Source of the DNA: Kingdonia uniflora
Lineage: Eukaryota; Streptophyta; Magnoliopsida; Ranunculales; Circaeasteraceae
Assembly (NCBI GenBank): GCA_014058105.1
Contig: JACGCM010000428.1
Span: forward strand, 248,001 to 312,000
DNA: 64,000 bases
Direction of reading: 5' to 3'
Each line of letters opens with the position of its first letter. Position 1 is the stretch's first letter. Position numbers and translations under genes: made by a program. Positions 46,981 through 58,941 of this stretch are shown piece after piece. The notes under the pieces were generated by a model. It ran no database searches. It was not told where the DNA came from and saw only the letters and a list, made by a program, of their open reading frames with translations.

Positions 46981-47499
46981 TGTAGAAATATCTTTCTAAA
47001 CTTTGATTACCTTAGTGAATGTGCTGTACGGACGCATTGAATCCCGATTATGTTCATTGGAGCATTTTTTCAAATACTTGATTTATGGAAATAAAAAATT
47101 CACAATTATACTAAAACTTACAGTGAATTTCTTGCGAGTGTAATAGATATGAGTGACGCCTCTGGGAGTTGGATAATACACCTCCGCGGGTAGTTTTCTT
47201 GGGATGGGTTTGGTATAGGTTGTTGGACATCTTCAAATTCTATTCACTTTTTCTTCTTTCTGGACCTCGACTGAGTTCTGGCTCGCTCTGGATCTCTTGT
47301 CACTCTAATCCCAGGTAATGTACCGGGGTGTGGGTCTTTCTTTTGGTTTTATATTGTGTTTTAAAATAATTTGGGAAATTTTTTAGGTATACCTTTGATT
47401 TGAGAGAGAGAGAGAGGAGGGAAAATAGTTAAAACTCGAGTTGGGTTTGATTTGGGGTTAACAATGCAAACAACGGTGCTTGCAACCCCGTGCGGTATC
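46981..47499. other. Upstream region of the plant-mobile-domain gene
   Basis: May hold a first exon (basic, Lys/Arg-rich around 47240-47310 on the minus strand) but no clear match. A short GA repeat lies at about 47402-47415. Confidence 0.35.
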
Positions 47500-47526
47500 G
47501 CGCGGTAAAAGGAACACCGCGCGGTA
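47500..47526. repeat. GC-rich 27-bp direct repeat
   Basis: GCGCGGTAAAAGGAACACCG and the following GCGGTA are identical to 44639-44665, the right arm of the hairpin. The two copies bracket the plant-mobile-domain gene in the same orientation, 2.86 kb apart. Confidence 0.85.
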
Positions 47527-48659
47527 TTTTGATCTCTTCCATATTAAAAAAAAAATTCACGTCACAAACTCGAACTCACTTTTGGGAGAGGATGGGTGTG
47601 GGTTGGGTTTTTTGTGGGCCCCTTATCGGAGCCCACGCCCAAAGTCATACTTGCTGCTAGAGATGCTTTCACTCTCATCCTCCTTTTATGATCATGATTT
47701 CTGTCTATTTTGACCAAGACAATACATATTTATTCTCTGCAATACACTGATCGTCACCTATGAAATGGCATCTCCCCTCATAAATATTGAAGAAACCAAG
47801 AGTTTTAGTGTGTGTTAACGTAATCTCTTCTCAATGGAACGAAAAAGAAAATTGGGACGGAAGCCTTCTGATCTATTTTCTCTTACATGTGTGTACCGAG
47901 CAAGAATTTCAAATTTTTTATGTTGTATTTCTTGATGTTGTTAACAGTAAAATTATTAAGATGTCTAAGGTTGAGTTCATTAAATTAAAGTAGCAGAATT
48001 GACACCTTGCTCAGGCAAACAACCAGATCTTAGCGGCATGATAATATATCTTTATCTATAGTGACTTTTTCTCTCTTCACTTTTTCAAATACATATCTCT
48101 GTCCAGGTAACTCTTTGGTAATTGCCTACAAAAACATTGATTGCACTTATTTCAATTTGCAGGAACTCAACTGAGGGAAAATGGGGGTAAAATAAAGCTC
48201 TAGTAAAGCCAATGTTGCGTTAGTTCCGTTAGTTCACCTTCATCTATAACCTTGTTATGTTTATTGGACCCTTATGAGCGAAATCGCGAGGTAAATTTAG
48301 ATTATTGTCCAAAGGATTTGATCATCATTTTTCCTTGGCATTTGTCTTTGTTCGCGGATTGGTTTATTGACCAATCTTTGCACATAACATCTAATTATAT
48401 TGGGGGGACATTCAGTATACTAATGAATAAGTTTAGATTATTGGGAGGTTGAATACTATCATTTTTGTCGCTATATAATACCAAGTTTGTTGCACAAATC
48501 TATACTATCTTTTTACGGTAATTACTTTTCCTGTGATGTGATATTCTTTTTGATAGACTATAAGCTCAAAATGGATTGAGCGCTCAAATTCTAGTGAGGT
48601 TGGTGGTTCATATACATCTAGTCCAAGTTTTGAGAGGTTGATGGACTTTCATTTTGATT
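47527..48659. other. Gene-free stretch
   Basis: AT-rich DNA. Open frames here are short and match nothing recognised. Confidence 0.5.
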
Positions 48660-48904
48660 TAAAACAATATTTTTTGTCGAACAACGACAAATACATTTGT
48701 CGTGTATATTAATTTAAATGATTTTTTTTCTTTTAATATGACGTAAGAAACAACATATATTATTGTTGCATTTTTTTTTCATAAAGAACAACATATATAT
48801 GTGTTGTTTAGGTTTAAATTAAACGTCATTTTTCTCCTTCAAACGACAAAAAACACAACATTTATAATTGTCATATAAAGAACAAGATTCAGTATTTGTC
48901 GTTG
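48660..48904. mobile_element. CACTA-like subterminal DNA
   Basis: Repeated TTTGTCGT/ACGACAAA motifs at about 48674, 48698, 48838 and 48893 resemble the subterminal DNA at 7640-7700. It ends where Tat fragment B begins. The terminal CACTA bases are not seen, so the call is tentative. Confidence 0.4.
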
Positions 48905-50091
48905 TGATCACTATTATGCGATGTGCCTGGAAGTATGGTTTGAGCTTTCTTGGCGTGTAAACAAGATTCAGTAGAAGCTTTTCAAGTGCAGTGTATCTGC
49001 ATTCGATCGAGGTTAAGGTTTTACTGATAAAGTAGACGAGTTTCTTGATGCCTTCCTCTATACGAATGAGAACTGAGCTTGGGGATTCGTCCGTCACTGC
49101 GAGGTAGACTAAAAACATTTCTCCTTCGGCTAGCGTGCTCATTACTGGTGGTTGGTCTAGGTAAGTCTTGAGTTCTTGGAAAGCCTGTTCGCAATCAGGT
49201 GTCCATTCGATATCGAGATTTTTCTTCTTGCTTTTATGGACACCTTGACCGTGAAGTAAAGAAAATAACCGTTTAGGTATCCGAGGATTTTGAGATAATG
49301 CGATTGAGGGCGACTATTTTACTAGCGACCTTCTACACGTCTTTCTTCATTTTAGGGGATGACATATCGATCAAGGCTCAAATTTGTGAAAGGTCAATCT
49401 CGATGCCTCATTTGTTGATAAGGTGGCCAAGATTTTTTTTGGAGGAAACCCCAAACTGGCATTTGTCTAGGTTAATCTTCATTTTGTATGATCGAAGGGT
49501 AGCAAATACATCATTAAGGTTTTGGAGGTGGTTGTTTTTGTTTAAGCTCTTGAAGAGCATGTCGTCGATATAGACTTCGACTATTTTTCCCAAAAGTGGT
49601 TTAAACATACTCGTGACAAGTCATTGATAGGTCACGCTTGCATTCTTGAGCCTGAAAGGCATGACGTTGAAACAATACAAGCCTTGTTCTGTGATGAACG
49701 CGGTTTTGCTTTGATCTTCGGGAAGAAGGGCTACTTGGTTGTAGCCCGAAGCTACGTCCATCATGGAGAGGCGCTCATGCCAAGCTGTAGCGTCGAGTAG
49801 CACCTCGTTGATGGGTTGTGGGAAACTATCTTTATTTGTATGTTTATTGAGGTCTGTAAAATTGATGAAAATCCTGATCTTTATGTTCTTTATGAGTATT
49901 GCCACGATATTTGATATCCAATCTGCATATTTAATCTCGTGGATGTACCGTGCAGCTAAAAGTTTATCAATTTCTAGGTTAACGGCTTCTCGAAGCCTTG
50001 GTGCTAAGGTCCACTTCTTTTGTTTCACCGTTGTGCAATTAACTACTAAATCAGGGCGGTGGCATGTTAGGGTAGGATCAACTCCTGACAT
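48905..50091 (-). pseudogene. Tat-B RT and RNase H
   Basis: RT begins MSGVDPTLTCHRPDLVV (50091), with LAPRLREAVNLEIDKLL, MMDVASGYNQVAL and TAFITEQGLYCFNVMPF. It then runs to EVYIDDMLFKS (about 49575, YIDD kept) and KINLDKCQFGV. RNase H is visible at 49142-48905 (SPSSVLIRIEEGIKKLVYF, FISKTLTSIECRYTALEKL). Stops separate the blocks. Confidence 0.88.
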
Positions 50092-50373
50092 ATCTTAGAA
50101 AGTCTATGAAAAAATGTTTTTATTAGATCGAGGCAAATCTGTCATCTCTTATTTATCCACGTCAGTTAGTAACTTCCCAATGAACGTCCCTATTCTGGTA
50201 CCATCGAGTTCTACGTATTCGACGGGTTCGACAGTTGATATTATGGGCGGGATCGTCGAGGGCTTGGGGATAGTGGGATGTTGTAATTGTTATGGTTTAA
50301 CTAACTTTCGAGTCATGCCTATCTCCGGGTGTTTGCATGACCGGGCGAGCCGTTGGGATCCATTCATAATATC

Positions 50374-50916
50374 CTAGATTTTGTTAGAGGTGGTGAAGCG
50401 TACCACTTGGTGATAGCTCGAGGGGGTCGCCTTTATGGCATGTAGCCAATTACGACCTAGGAGGCCGAGGTATTCAGATTTCTTATCTACGACCAATAAA
50501 TTAGTTTGAAGCACAATTGGTCTTGTGATGACTAAAAGACTGATTCGACTGACTGCAACTTCGGTGACACCATTAAATCCTTTTAGTTCGATGTTTGCGG
50601 GTGTTATACAGTTTATCATCATCATCGTTTTGACTGTTTGGAGGAAGAGTACATCTACGGCACCATCGGTATCGATAAGCATCGTATACAGTATCATATG
50701 CTCGATCTTTAGCGTTATAACCAATGGGTCTGAGTATGGGAATTTCACATGAGAAACATCATAGTCGATGAAGAAAATGCCCTCGGGGCGAGGGTGTTGG
50801 CTAGATTCGGGTAAGAGTACTGGTAATTTTTCTTTATACGAGAGTTTACAACATTCTTCAACTAGCTTTCGTTTGCTTCGGGTGTGACCATTGTCGTTGT
50901 TGTTGACTTTGATCAT
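50374..50916 (-). pseudogene. Tat-B protease
   Basis: A 180-residue open frame. The retropepsin core is MLIDTDGAVDVLFLQTVK, where the usual Asp-Thr-Gly reads Asp-Thr-Asp-Gly, probably through a small insertion. The flap-side and C-terminal parts (GFNGVTEV, LLGRNWLHAIKATPSSYHQ) match Tat proteases. It would cut the gag-pol polyprotein. Confidence 0.8.
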
Positions 50917-50922
50917 ATTGGC

Positions 50923-52600
50923 TTAGAAGATATGCACCTCCTTGCCTTCATTATTTTGTCCAGTTTGGGTTTTGAGATACGAACCATCTATGTAATAAGG
51001 ATTATCTTCAATGTATCCGTGCAATTGCCCTTCCTTCAGTATCATTTCCAAAGATCGCTGTAAAGCGTAACACTGGTATGTTGGATGGCAATTACACTTA
51101 TGGTTATAGCAATAAGGTTTGCTCTTTTTGACTTCAATTGGAAATGGGGCTCGCCATATTGGGTAGGCCTGGATGATGTGGTAAATGGCTCCTATAGAAG
51201 CAATGAGCTTAGGCATAATTGGCACCGGTCTTTTCTTTCACGACCTTTCTGTTTGCTCTTCATGCATGTTGCGCTTCCTGTTTTTGATCCCATTATGAAC
51301 GGGAGCGACCATGGTTAAGTTTGGCGGTCTTGGTTTGTGTTGGTTGCTGGTTTGGGTTGGCCCTTGGCGATTGTTTTCTCGGATTTGCTCGAGGTCTATG
51401 TAACTATTTACTTTCGACAACATCTCCTCGAGTGTTGTTGGCTTTTGGAGGATGATGTATTCCTTTACTCGACTATTGTCTGGTAGGGCATTGAAGTATG
51501 CTAAGACTGCATTAATGAAGTTTAAGTTTTCAATTTTTTGTAATTCGTCTAAGAATCTCTTAGTAAAATTTTTGAGTTTTCATTTTGCGACTTTTAAATG
51601 TTAAAGGGGTCATCGACTCTGACCTCTCGATCCTTGTTGAAGGCGAAGTTAGAGATGAACAGTCTGGATAAGTCTTCAAAACTTTAAATAAATATGTTCG
51701 AGAGGTTGTGATACCACTTGAGAGGACTATCGGTCAAGCTTGTGGGGAATATTCAGCAAAGGATGTGATCTGATGATGCGTAGAGGCTTAATGAGCTTTG
51801 GAACTCGAGAATGTGGGATTGTGGGTCTGTGTTTTTGTATTTGCGGATTTTGGAGATGTGAAAGCTTAACAGGACCTTGATGGCTAACAATTCTTTGCAG
51901 ATGGGGTTGTTAAGACTGCTATAAGCATTGGGGGTTAGGCTTGAATTGTGTATCTTGGCAACTTTTAGTTGCCGATCGAGTTTTTTTTAAGTTACATAAA
52001 TTACTGAAGGGGGAGAACGCTTTGTACATGTTCGTCGTGGCCCCTGCATGGGGACATGTTCTTCACTTTGCTCGCCCAAGCGCTCTCGGACTGGTCTGCG
52101 TTGGCGAGGTTTGGCGGTTTATAGGGTTGAATCACTTGAATCTTTGGAAGAGTGGATTCCTAAGTGCACAGAGCCTTCGGGTATAGGGTGGGTGGGTAGT
52201 ACTGTCGGCATCGAGGAGGACTAGTGGTACTTTTGTTCGAGGGCAAAGACCTAAGCGTGAATGAAAATAAATCCTCTAGGGACTGGGGGCCCTTGACCAA
52301 ATTAAGGCTTCTTGTGGTTGAGCTTGTTGTAGGCCGCACACAGAGTTGTAGAGCTCTTCCATGTTATGGTTATGTTTATTCATTTCATCGACATGGAGTT
52401 GTCGTTCGGTTTTGAGTTTCTTTCTCCTGGCTTTGCGGTAGTGTTGAAGCTGGTTGGCATGTCTTTCTTCGGCCTGAGCGAATTCTTCTCTCATCTGTAT
52501 AAGTTGTACGATAATGTCCTCTATTGGGGCTCTTACTATAGCAGAGGTCAAGCAAAGTTTGGGAGCCATTGGAAATCTGCTATATTTTGTAAAGTTGGTT
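50923..52600 (-). pseudogene. Tat-B gag
   Basis: The N-terminal coiled coil is at 52520-52300 (REEFAQAEERHANQLQHYRK). The capsid-type domain lies at about 51740-51430 with several breaks, ending in LSKVNSYIDLEQIRENN. The zinc-binding segment CYNHKCNCHPTYQC lies near 51120-51075, followed by LILKEG-like and YIEDNPYYIDG. Multiple stops. Confidence 0.75.
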
Positions 52601-52617
52601 GGAAGCGAGGGTAATAG

Positions 52618-52633
52618 CATAGACGGCGCCAAA
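52618..52633 (-). promoter_or_regulatory. Tat-B primer-binding site
   Basis: On the minus strand TTTGGCGCCGTCTATG directly follows the LTR end. It has the same TGGCGCCG core as Tat-1. Confidence 0.7.
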
Positions 52634-53240
52634 TGTAGGGGACTAATCTCATAGAGGGGAGATTACACTCTTACACCGCAAGATTAATACTTGACTAGGA
52701 GTTCTAACAAGCGTACTTAGTAGAAATATAGATATTATAGTAGACACACTTGCATGGAGTCCTAGAATGGGATTCCTCCATGACATCTAGTGAGGATTTT
52801 TAAGATGAAATTGTATAAATGGATAAGATTACGAATAAAGACTCAAGTAAACTGATTCTTCAAGCTCTAGAATATGCTTGAAGGTTATCAGAGCTTCTCA
52901 AGGGTGCATGGGGGAAAAAATCTCAACCTCTCTATGGTGGCTCCCCTTTCCTATTTATAAATGATAGGAAAGGTGGCTTTACTATTGAGAAGTTAAATTA
53001 ATGTATCATTCTTTACAACTATCTTGTATTATAATTTGTTTGCTGAGCTGTCCACCTTTGACCTGGTGCTAAGCTATGCCAAAGTGGCAGTTGAAGCCTT
53101 AGTGAACTCGAGGGTATATTTGTTATGGCCTTGATTAATTTGCAATTGGCAAGTAAGGTAGGCTTTGAGCTTATCGGGAGTCTTCGAGTACGTTGTTTGT
53201 TCTCGAAGGCTACGAATAGGCTACTACATGGACTATCTCA
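52634..53240 (-). repeat. Tat-B 5' LTR
   Basis: 607 bp, TGAGATAGTCC... to ...TCCCCTACA on the minus strand, with TG and CA ends. A TATA-like TTTATAAATAGG lies at about 52965-52955 on the minus strand. The LTR partner was not found in the window, so no target duplication could be checked; the 5 bases to the right are TATAT. Confidence 0.85.
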
Positions 53241-53289
53241 TATATCTTCTAGCTATAATTATTTCTAAAAGCCAAAGTACTTTTATAAA
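53241..53289 (+). mobile_element. LINE-4, segment 1
   Basis: 49 bp between Tat-B and the next LTR element encode ISKSQSTFIK-type residues, the conserved step just before the RT finger (compare SAFIK in LINE-3). The frame is restored across the LTR element at 58942 (DRSIHHNIC). The remainder of the LINE 5' part is not seen. Confidence 0.75.
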
Positions 53290-53832
53290 TAATCCATAAT
53301 ACGAATTGAGAAACCCTAATTAGAAGAATAGTACAAAGAATACACAATTTCGTGAGAGAAATCCCTTTTAGAGTTTCAATTGCTCAAAGAAATTAATTAT
53401 AATCAAATTCCTCTCAAACCCTGTCTCTCTCTTAGAACTTAGATTGATCTAACATGATCAAATCTTACCTAATCTTGCATCTTTATGAGGGTTACAAGTT
53501 CCTAGTTAGAAAACTTGGATAAATATGCCTTTAAACACCTAAAACAATAGGTTGGATTGCGTCTCTGTTCGAACAAAACATAAAAAGTATATTCGATGAG
53601 ACTAAAAGTCTGTTCGAACAGAACACTCAGATAGGTATTTATTCGAATAGAAATAAAAGTCTATTCGAACAAAATAGGGGTGTATTCAAATAGAATAGAA
53701 TACTCAGACAGTTGTTTCTTCGAATATGAATAAAACCCTATTTGAACACAAAGGGGTGTATTCGAACATACTAAAAGTTTATTTGAATAGACTTTAAAAA
53801 AAGTCTAAAAATACTTAAATCATCCCAGATCA
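53290..53832 (-). repeat. 3' LTR of the Ty3/gypsy element
   Basis: 543 bp. On the minus strand it starts TGATCTGGGATGATT. It contains several TTCGAACAGA/TTCGAATAGA motifs, repeated in both LTRs (53560-53790). The polypurine tract TAAAGGGGGAACC lies just upstream on the minus strand (53834-53846). Confidence 0.9.
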
Positions 53833-53849
53833 TGGTTCCCCCTTTAGGA

Positions 53850-56800
53850 GCCTTGAGCTCCTGCTCAAGCTAGAACTGGAGATGTGGGTCATACCTATTT
53901 CTCTGTTGTACCACTTAGACTTGCTAGGTAGTTGACCTTTCTTCCCAACTCGGAATAAATCAATACTACCCCATCTAGTAGCATAAACTTTTCTCTCTAG
54001 AATACCATCCTCCTGTAACGAATCTTCTCTATGTGTTTATAAGTCATCAACTGACGGTAGACGAGTTTCGATTGTAGAGTCTTCATCTAAAAGAGATAGC
54101 TCAAATAGCTTCAAATGCTCAACATTAATCACCGAATACATGTTCATGAAAGGTGGCAAATCCAATTAGAATGCATTATCACCAATCTTTTTGAGTATAG
54201 TAAACGGCCCATAACGAATAGGTTTGAGCTTCTTACCTTCCCCCTTAAGCTGTTTCTTACCCAAATGCAACTAAACTAGGTCGCCCTATTGAAAAGTATA
54301 CTCAACCCGATGTTTGTCGTGTCGAGCCTTATACTTTGCTTGAGTCTTCTTCAATTGTACTTCAACCGCCTCATTAACCTTGCTTATCCTCTCAATGAAA
54401 TGCTGAACTTTAACTTCTTCCTCTTCCTCCTTCCCGGATATCGTCTTATTACCAAGACTAAAAGCCAAATCAAAAGGGCTTTGAGGTAAGTACCCCAAAC
54501 AAATTTCAAATGGAGACTTCAAAGTGGAACCATGAATCGCCCAGTTAAACGCAAACTAAAGATACGATAAACTCTTATCCCAAGTTTTAGGATGCTTAAA
54601 ATGGAATCTCTGTAGTAAATGTACCAAAGTGTGATTAACTACCTCCATTTGACCGTCAGTCTACGGATGAAAAATAGTACTTCTCTTTAACTTAGTGTCC
54701 ATCATCCCCCATAACGATCTCCAGAAATACTCCAAAAAGTGGCTATCCCTATCAGAAATAATAAAAGAAGGGAGCCCGAAATACCTCCAGACGTCTCTGA
54801 AAAATAATCGTGCTGCTCCTTCCTCGGTGACCGTCTTCTAACATAGAATAAGAACAATCATCTTGCTGAATCAATCCACCACCACAAACAAATAGTCATT
54901 CTTACACTTGGTCATGGGAAAACTACCCATAAAATCCATCGAAATGCTCTCCCAAGGTCGGCTATGAACTGGTAATGGTAAGTACAGTTTTATCTTTCGA
55001 TTGGAAGGCTTCGATGTGTTGTATAACATGCAACCACGAACCACATGAACAACATCCACCTGCATCTTTGGCCAATAGACATAACGCTGCAAATTCAAAA
55101 AAGTCTTATAGACCCCGAAATGATCTGCCACCCGGGAATAATGTGCCTCTCGAATCTAATGCAAACGGTCTCCACCCTTAGGAATACATAGTAGATTCCC
55201 CCTGTAAATTAAACCATCCTTCAATATATACTTGCATGTCTTACCTTGTAGCAACTTCTAGTGAATCACACTGAGCTCCTTGTCGTCGCCATACCCTGTA
55301 ATGTATTCAGAAGGAATAATAGGCTGTATCTGCATAGCTACCAACAAAGTAGAAATAGTTGGTAATGGGGGTCAAGATAATATATTTACTATTTTGTTGT
55401 CAACTCCTTTCTTATACTTGATCATCAAGGTAAACTGCTATAGGTACGACATCCACTTCATATGGTGAGCTTGTTGTAGCTTGGACTGCTTAGATAAGAA
55501 CTATAGTGGTTTGTGATCAGAATGTACCACAACCTCCTTCCCCAATAAGTAACTCTGCCAATGTTTTACTGATTGATATAATGCGTAAAACTTCTTATCG
55601 TAGGTAGGATAGTTGCATACTGCTGCTGTAAACATCTCAGAATGGTAGGCATCTGGCCTCCCATATTGTAAAAGAATTACCCCCAATGCATAGTCTGACG
55701 CATCTGTCTCAACCTCAAAAGGCCGCTGTAAATTGAGCAACGCTAATACTGGTGCATCTGTAATCTTGCGCTTCAGTAACAAAAAAGTCTTCTCATGGTT
55801 ATCTTCCCACACAAATTTTACACCAGCCTTTGTCAAAGAATATAACGGTCTGGCTATTTATGAAAAATGCTGAATAAACTTTTGTAAATGCTGACAAGGA
55901 CCCATAAAACTCCTCACTTTTGTCACTGTACGAGGTCTAGGCCAATTAGTAATGACCGATACCTTCTTTGGGTCGGCCTTAAGCTCACCGCCACCAACAA
56001 TAAATCCCAAGTATATTAGTTCCTTCTTCCTAAACTCACACTTCTTCCAAATTAGTAAAAGTTATTGTGATAGCAAAATGCCCAACACTTTACGTAAATC
56101 CACAAGGTACTCCTCCTATGCTTGACTATATATTAAGATGTCATCCAAATACACAATCACAAAATTATCAATAAAAGCACGAAGTACCTCATTCATTAAC
56201 CGCATAAATGTCGCTGAAGTATTGCATAACCCAAAAGGCATCACCAACCACTCAAAAAGTCCTTGTTTGGTCTTGAACGCTGTCTTCCAAGTATCTTCTT
56301 CCTGGATTTTAACTTGATGGTAACCCGACTTAAGATCTAGCTTGGTAAAAAACTGAAACTTTCTGCAACTCATCTAAAAGCTCATCAATCTGTGGAAGCG
56401 GATAACGATTCTTCACAGTAATCTTGTTCAACGCTCGATAATTCACATACATTCTCTAAGACCCATCCTTCTTCGGCACCAATAACATCGGTGAACCACA
56501 AGGTGAGCAACTTGGAATGATAACTCCTTACTCTTGGAGTTCCTATACCTGTTTCTTGATTTCATCAGACTCTGTGACAGAAGTCCAATACAACCCAATA
56601 TTGGATAGGGGCTCACCATTCACCAAGGTGATATCGTGCTCCTCATCCCTCTTATGCGGTATCTTTTCTACGCCCAAAAACAAGTCACTATACTCCTCTT
56701 GCAACTTCCCCATATCAGTTTGTTGCTTAGGAGACATTGCCAAAGTAGACAACACCTTAGCCGACGGACCCTCTTGAACCGGTCGCACCAATAACAATAT

Positions 56801-56930
56801 AAACTTATCACTCGCATTAACCAACTTCTTCGCCCGAGTTGCCATTACTAAATTACTGGTAGTGAGATGTTCCTTGCAAGCATTGATATGAAACTCCTTC
56901 TCCTCCTTCACAAGACGGTACTTGTGAGTT
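53850..56930 (-). pseudogene. Pol of the Ty3/gypsy element
   Basis: Protease region (about 57100-56900, weak); RT with [17 protein letters not shown] (56330), [13 protein letters not shown] (56240) and [12 protein letters not shown] (56165; YLDD kept); RNase H with VETDASDYALGVILLQYG (55710) and VHSDHKPL (55510). Integrase: zinc part around 55130-55020, where the second CxxC Cys reads Tyr (GCMLYN), core SMDFMGSFP (54925) and SDRDSHF (about 54755), and C-terminal GYLPQSPFDLA (54495). Stops at many places. Confidence 0.92.
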
Positions 56931-57119
56931 CTACGGTAAAGGATTGCATCTCAGTCCCAAAGATAAAAGCTACCCAAGATGACTGATACACATCTAACAG
57001 AAACACCTCATACATCACTTCGCCAATAAACTTCTCAGTAATCACAAACTTGAACATACACTGCTTAGTGATCTTCAATTATGCGTCTATCTGAATCTAA
57101 CCCAAACCATACGGCTTAG

Positions 57120-58356
57120 GATGAGCTACAGTAGCCAAACCTATCTTCTTCACCCCCGCCTTAGAGATCAAATTCTTCTGACTACTCGGATCACTGATGG
57201 TCTCGACTAAGCTCTGCTTTACTTGAATGCTAACATGAAAAAGTGGTTACTTGAACATAAGAGTAAGCTTAGGATTTGGCTTATCTAAATTCAGAAGATC
57301 AACAATCGTTGCGGCTAGTGCACATTTTTCTTTCTTGCTCCTCTCCTCATTCGGCCTAATCTCTGGGTAAAGTTTTCAATATTTATCTGAAATGTACCCA
57401 TTTGCCTTACAACGGCTACAATAATTCCCCTTGGATAAAAACCCCTTTCCTTTGGACTTCCCTCTTTGCTCATTCTTCCAACTAGACTTGCACCCTGAGT
57501 TGTTCTTGCCATTTTTCTTGTCATTCTTCAAGTATTTACCTTCAATAGAAATTGCTTTAACGGTAGCATCTTCGATATTTTCTACGGTAGAGAGCTTTAA
57601 CTCTCTTCTAATAGACTTCGACAAACCCCCCGTATATTTCATGAACACCTCATACTCATCCACATCAATGTCTAAAACCAACGTTTGGTTATGAAACTCT
57701 GTAGTGAACTGCTATACAGATTTCCCAAACTTTTGGCACAAATTGTGCCATTTGTACCATCACTCTTGTTCATACCCAATTGGATAACATTACTTTCTCA
57801 CTAGCACCTTGAAATCTTTTCGACTCAAACTTCCTACTTCGTGACGTTTCCAATAGGACTTCCACCACGGGAGTGCATGACTTACAAATTTCAATGTAGA
57901 TAAGCAAATTTTTTGAGCATCGGAATATTCGTAAACAGAAAAATAGGTTTTTAACCTATCTAACTAATTATCAAACTTCTCGGCATTGATTGAACCATCG
58001 AATACCGGAATTTCAATCTTAAAGTCGATACGATGATTGCTCATATGATTCATTGACTTACCTATACCCAAACACTCATTGACGGTTTCGGCATCACTAG
58101 AATCTCTATCTATTTCCTCAGTACCCTCGTCTTTATCCTTGTCCGTAATCTCTTTCTTTCTCGAGCGTCCTCGCCGTTTCACCGAAGCAAAAGTTTGTGC
58201 GAGGTTAGTGAGATGTAATTGCTCTACCAACTCTTCTAGAGTAGTAGTTAGGTAAGAAACTTTCGTTTCCAAAGTTGTGAGTCGATTTTCAGAATCGCCT
58301 ATCTCCAAATTTGCCTTCTTCGAGTTAGGTTTTTGGTGAATCTTCAACGGACTCAC
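57120..58356 (-). pseudogene. Gag of the Ty3/gypsy element
   Basis: ATG at 58356. Basic RRGRSRKKE and acidic linker, then FKIEIPVFDGSINAEKF (58020) and a Retrotrans_gag-type region to about 57700. After that comes LDIDVDEYEVFMKYTGGLS and a zinc knuckle CSRCKANGYISDKY (57420), which lacks the usual His-Cys end. Broken by stops. Confidence 0.8.
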
Positions 58357-58437
58357 TAGTTTTTCCTTCGTTTGCTTGAGTCAGTTACGTATAAAGACCA
58401 TAAACCACAATCACCCCTGAGAATCGTTACTGAAAAA

Positions 58438-58448
58438 CTGATACCTCT
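58438..58448 (-). promoter_or_regulatory. Primer-binding site of the Ty3/gypsy element
   Basis: Minus strand AGAGGTATCAG adjoins the 5' LTR. It fits the GGTATCAG core of initiator-tRNA-Met primer sites, shortened and with mismatches downstream. Confidence 0.65.
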
Positions 58449-58941
58449 TAATCCATAATATGAATTGAGAAACCCTAATTAGAATAATAGTACGAAGAAC
58501 ACACAATTTGGTGGGAGAAATCCCTTTTAGAGTTTCAATTGCTTAGATAAATCGATTACAATCAAATTCTTCTCAAACCCTAAGTCTCTCTTTTAGAACT
58601 TGGATTGATCTAATATGATCTAATCTTGCCTATCCTTGCCCTTTTATGAGGGTTACAAGTTCCTAGTTACAAAACTTGGACAAATATGCCCTTAAACGTA
58701 TAAAACAATAGGCTGAATCGCGCCTCTGTTCGAACAGAACAGGCTGTTCGAGCAGAACACTTAGACAGGTGTTTATTCGAATAGAAATAAAAGTCTATTC
58801 GAACAAAAAAGGAGTGTATTCAAATAGGATAGAACACCCAAACAGCTGTTTCTTCGAAGAAGAATAAAACTCTATTCGAACACAAAGGGGTGTATTCGAA
58901 AAGACTAAAAAGTCTAAAAATACTAAGATCCTCCAGGATCA
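58449..58941 (-). repeat. 5' LTR of the Ty3/gypsy element
   Basis: 493 bp, similar to 53290-53832 with indels, chiefly in the TTCGAACAGA repeat zone. The minus-strand start is TGATCCTGG. Confidence 0.9.

Larger units (their letters stand above)
48905..53240 (-). mobile_element. Tat-lineage element, fragment B (5' LTR, gag, protease, RT, RNase H)
   Basis: Minus strand: 5' LTR 53240-52634, primer-binding site, gag, protease, RT and the start of RNase H, then cut at about 48905. The second RNase H, integrase and 3' LTR are missing. It overlaps fragment A by about 260 bp in RNase H at roughly 85 percent identity by eye, so A and B are separate copies. Its right LTR end abuts LINE-4 sequence, so it was inserted in LINE-4. 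Confidence 0.9.

Noticed and set aside
50525..50752. Plus-strand hydrophobic frame opposite the Tat-B protease
   Set aside because: Shadow of the protease frame on the minus strand.
53290..58941. Endogenous pararetrovirus
   Set aside because: LTRs, a polypurine tract, a target-site duplication and an integrase are all present, which fits a Ty3/gypsy retrotransposon and not an integrated caulimovirid.
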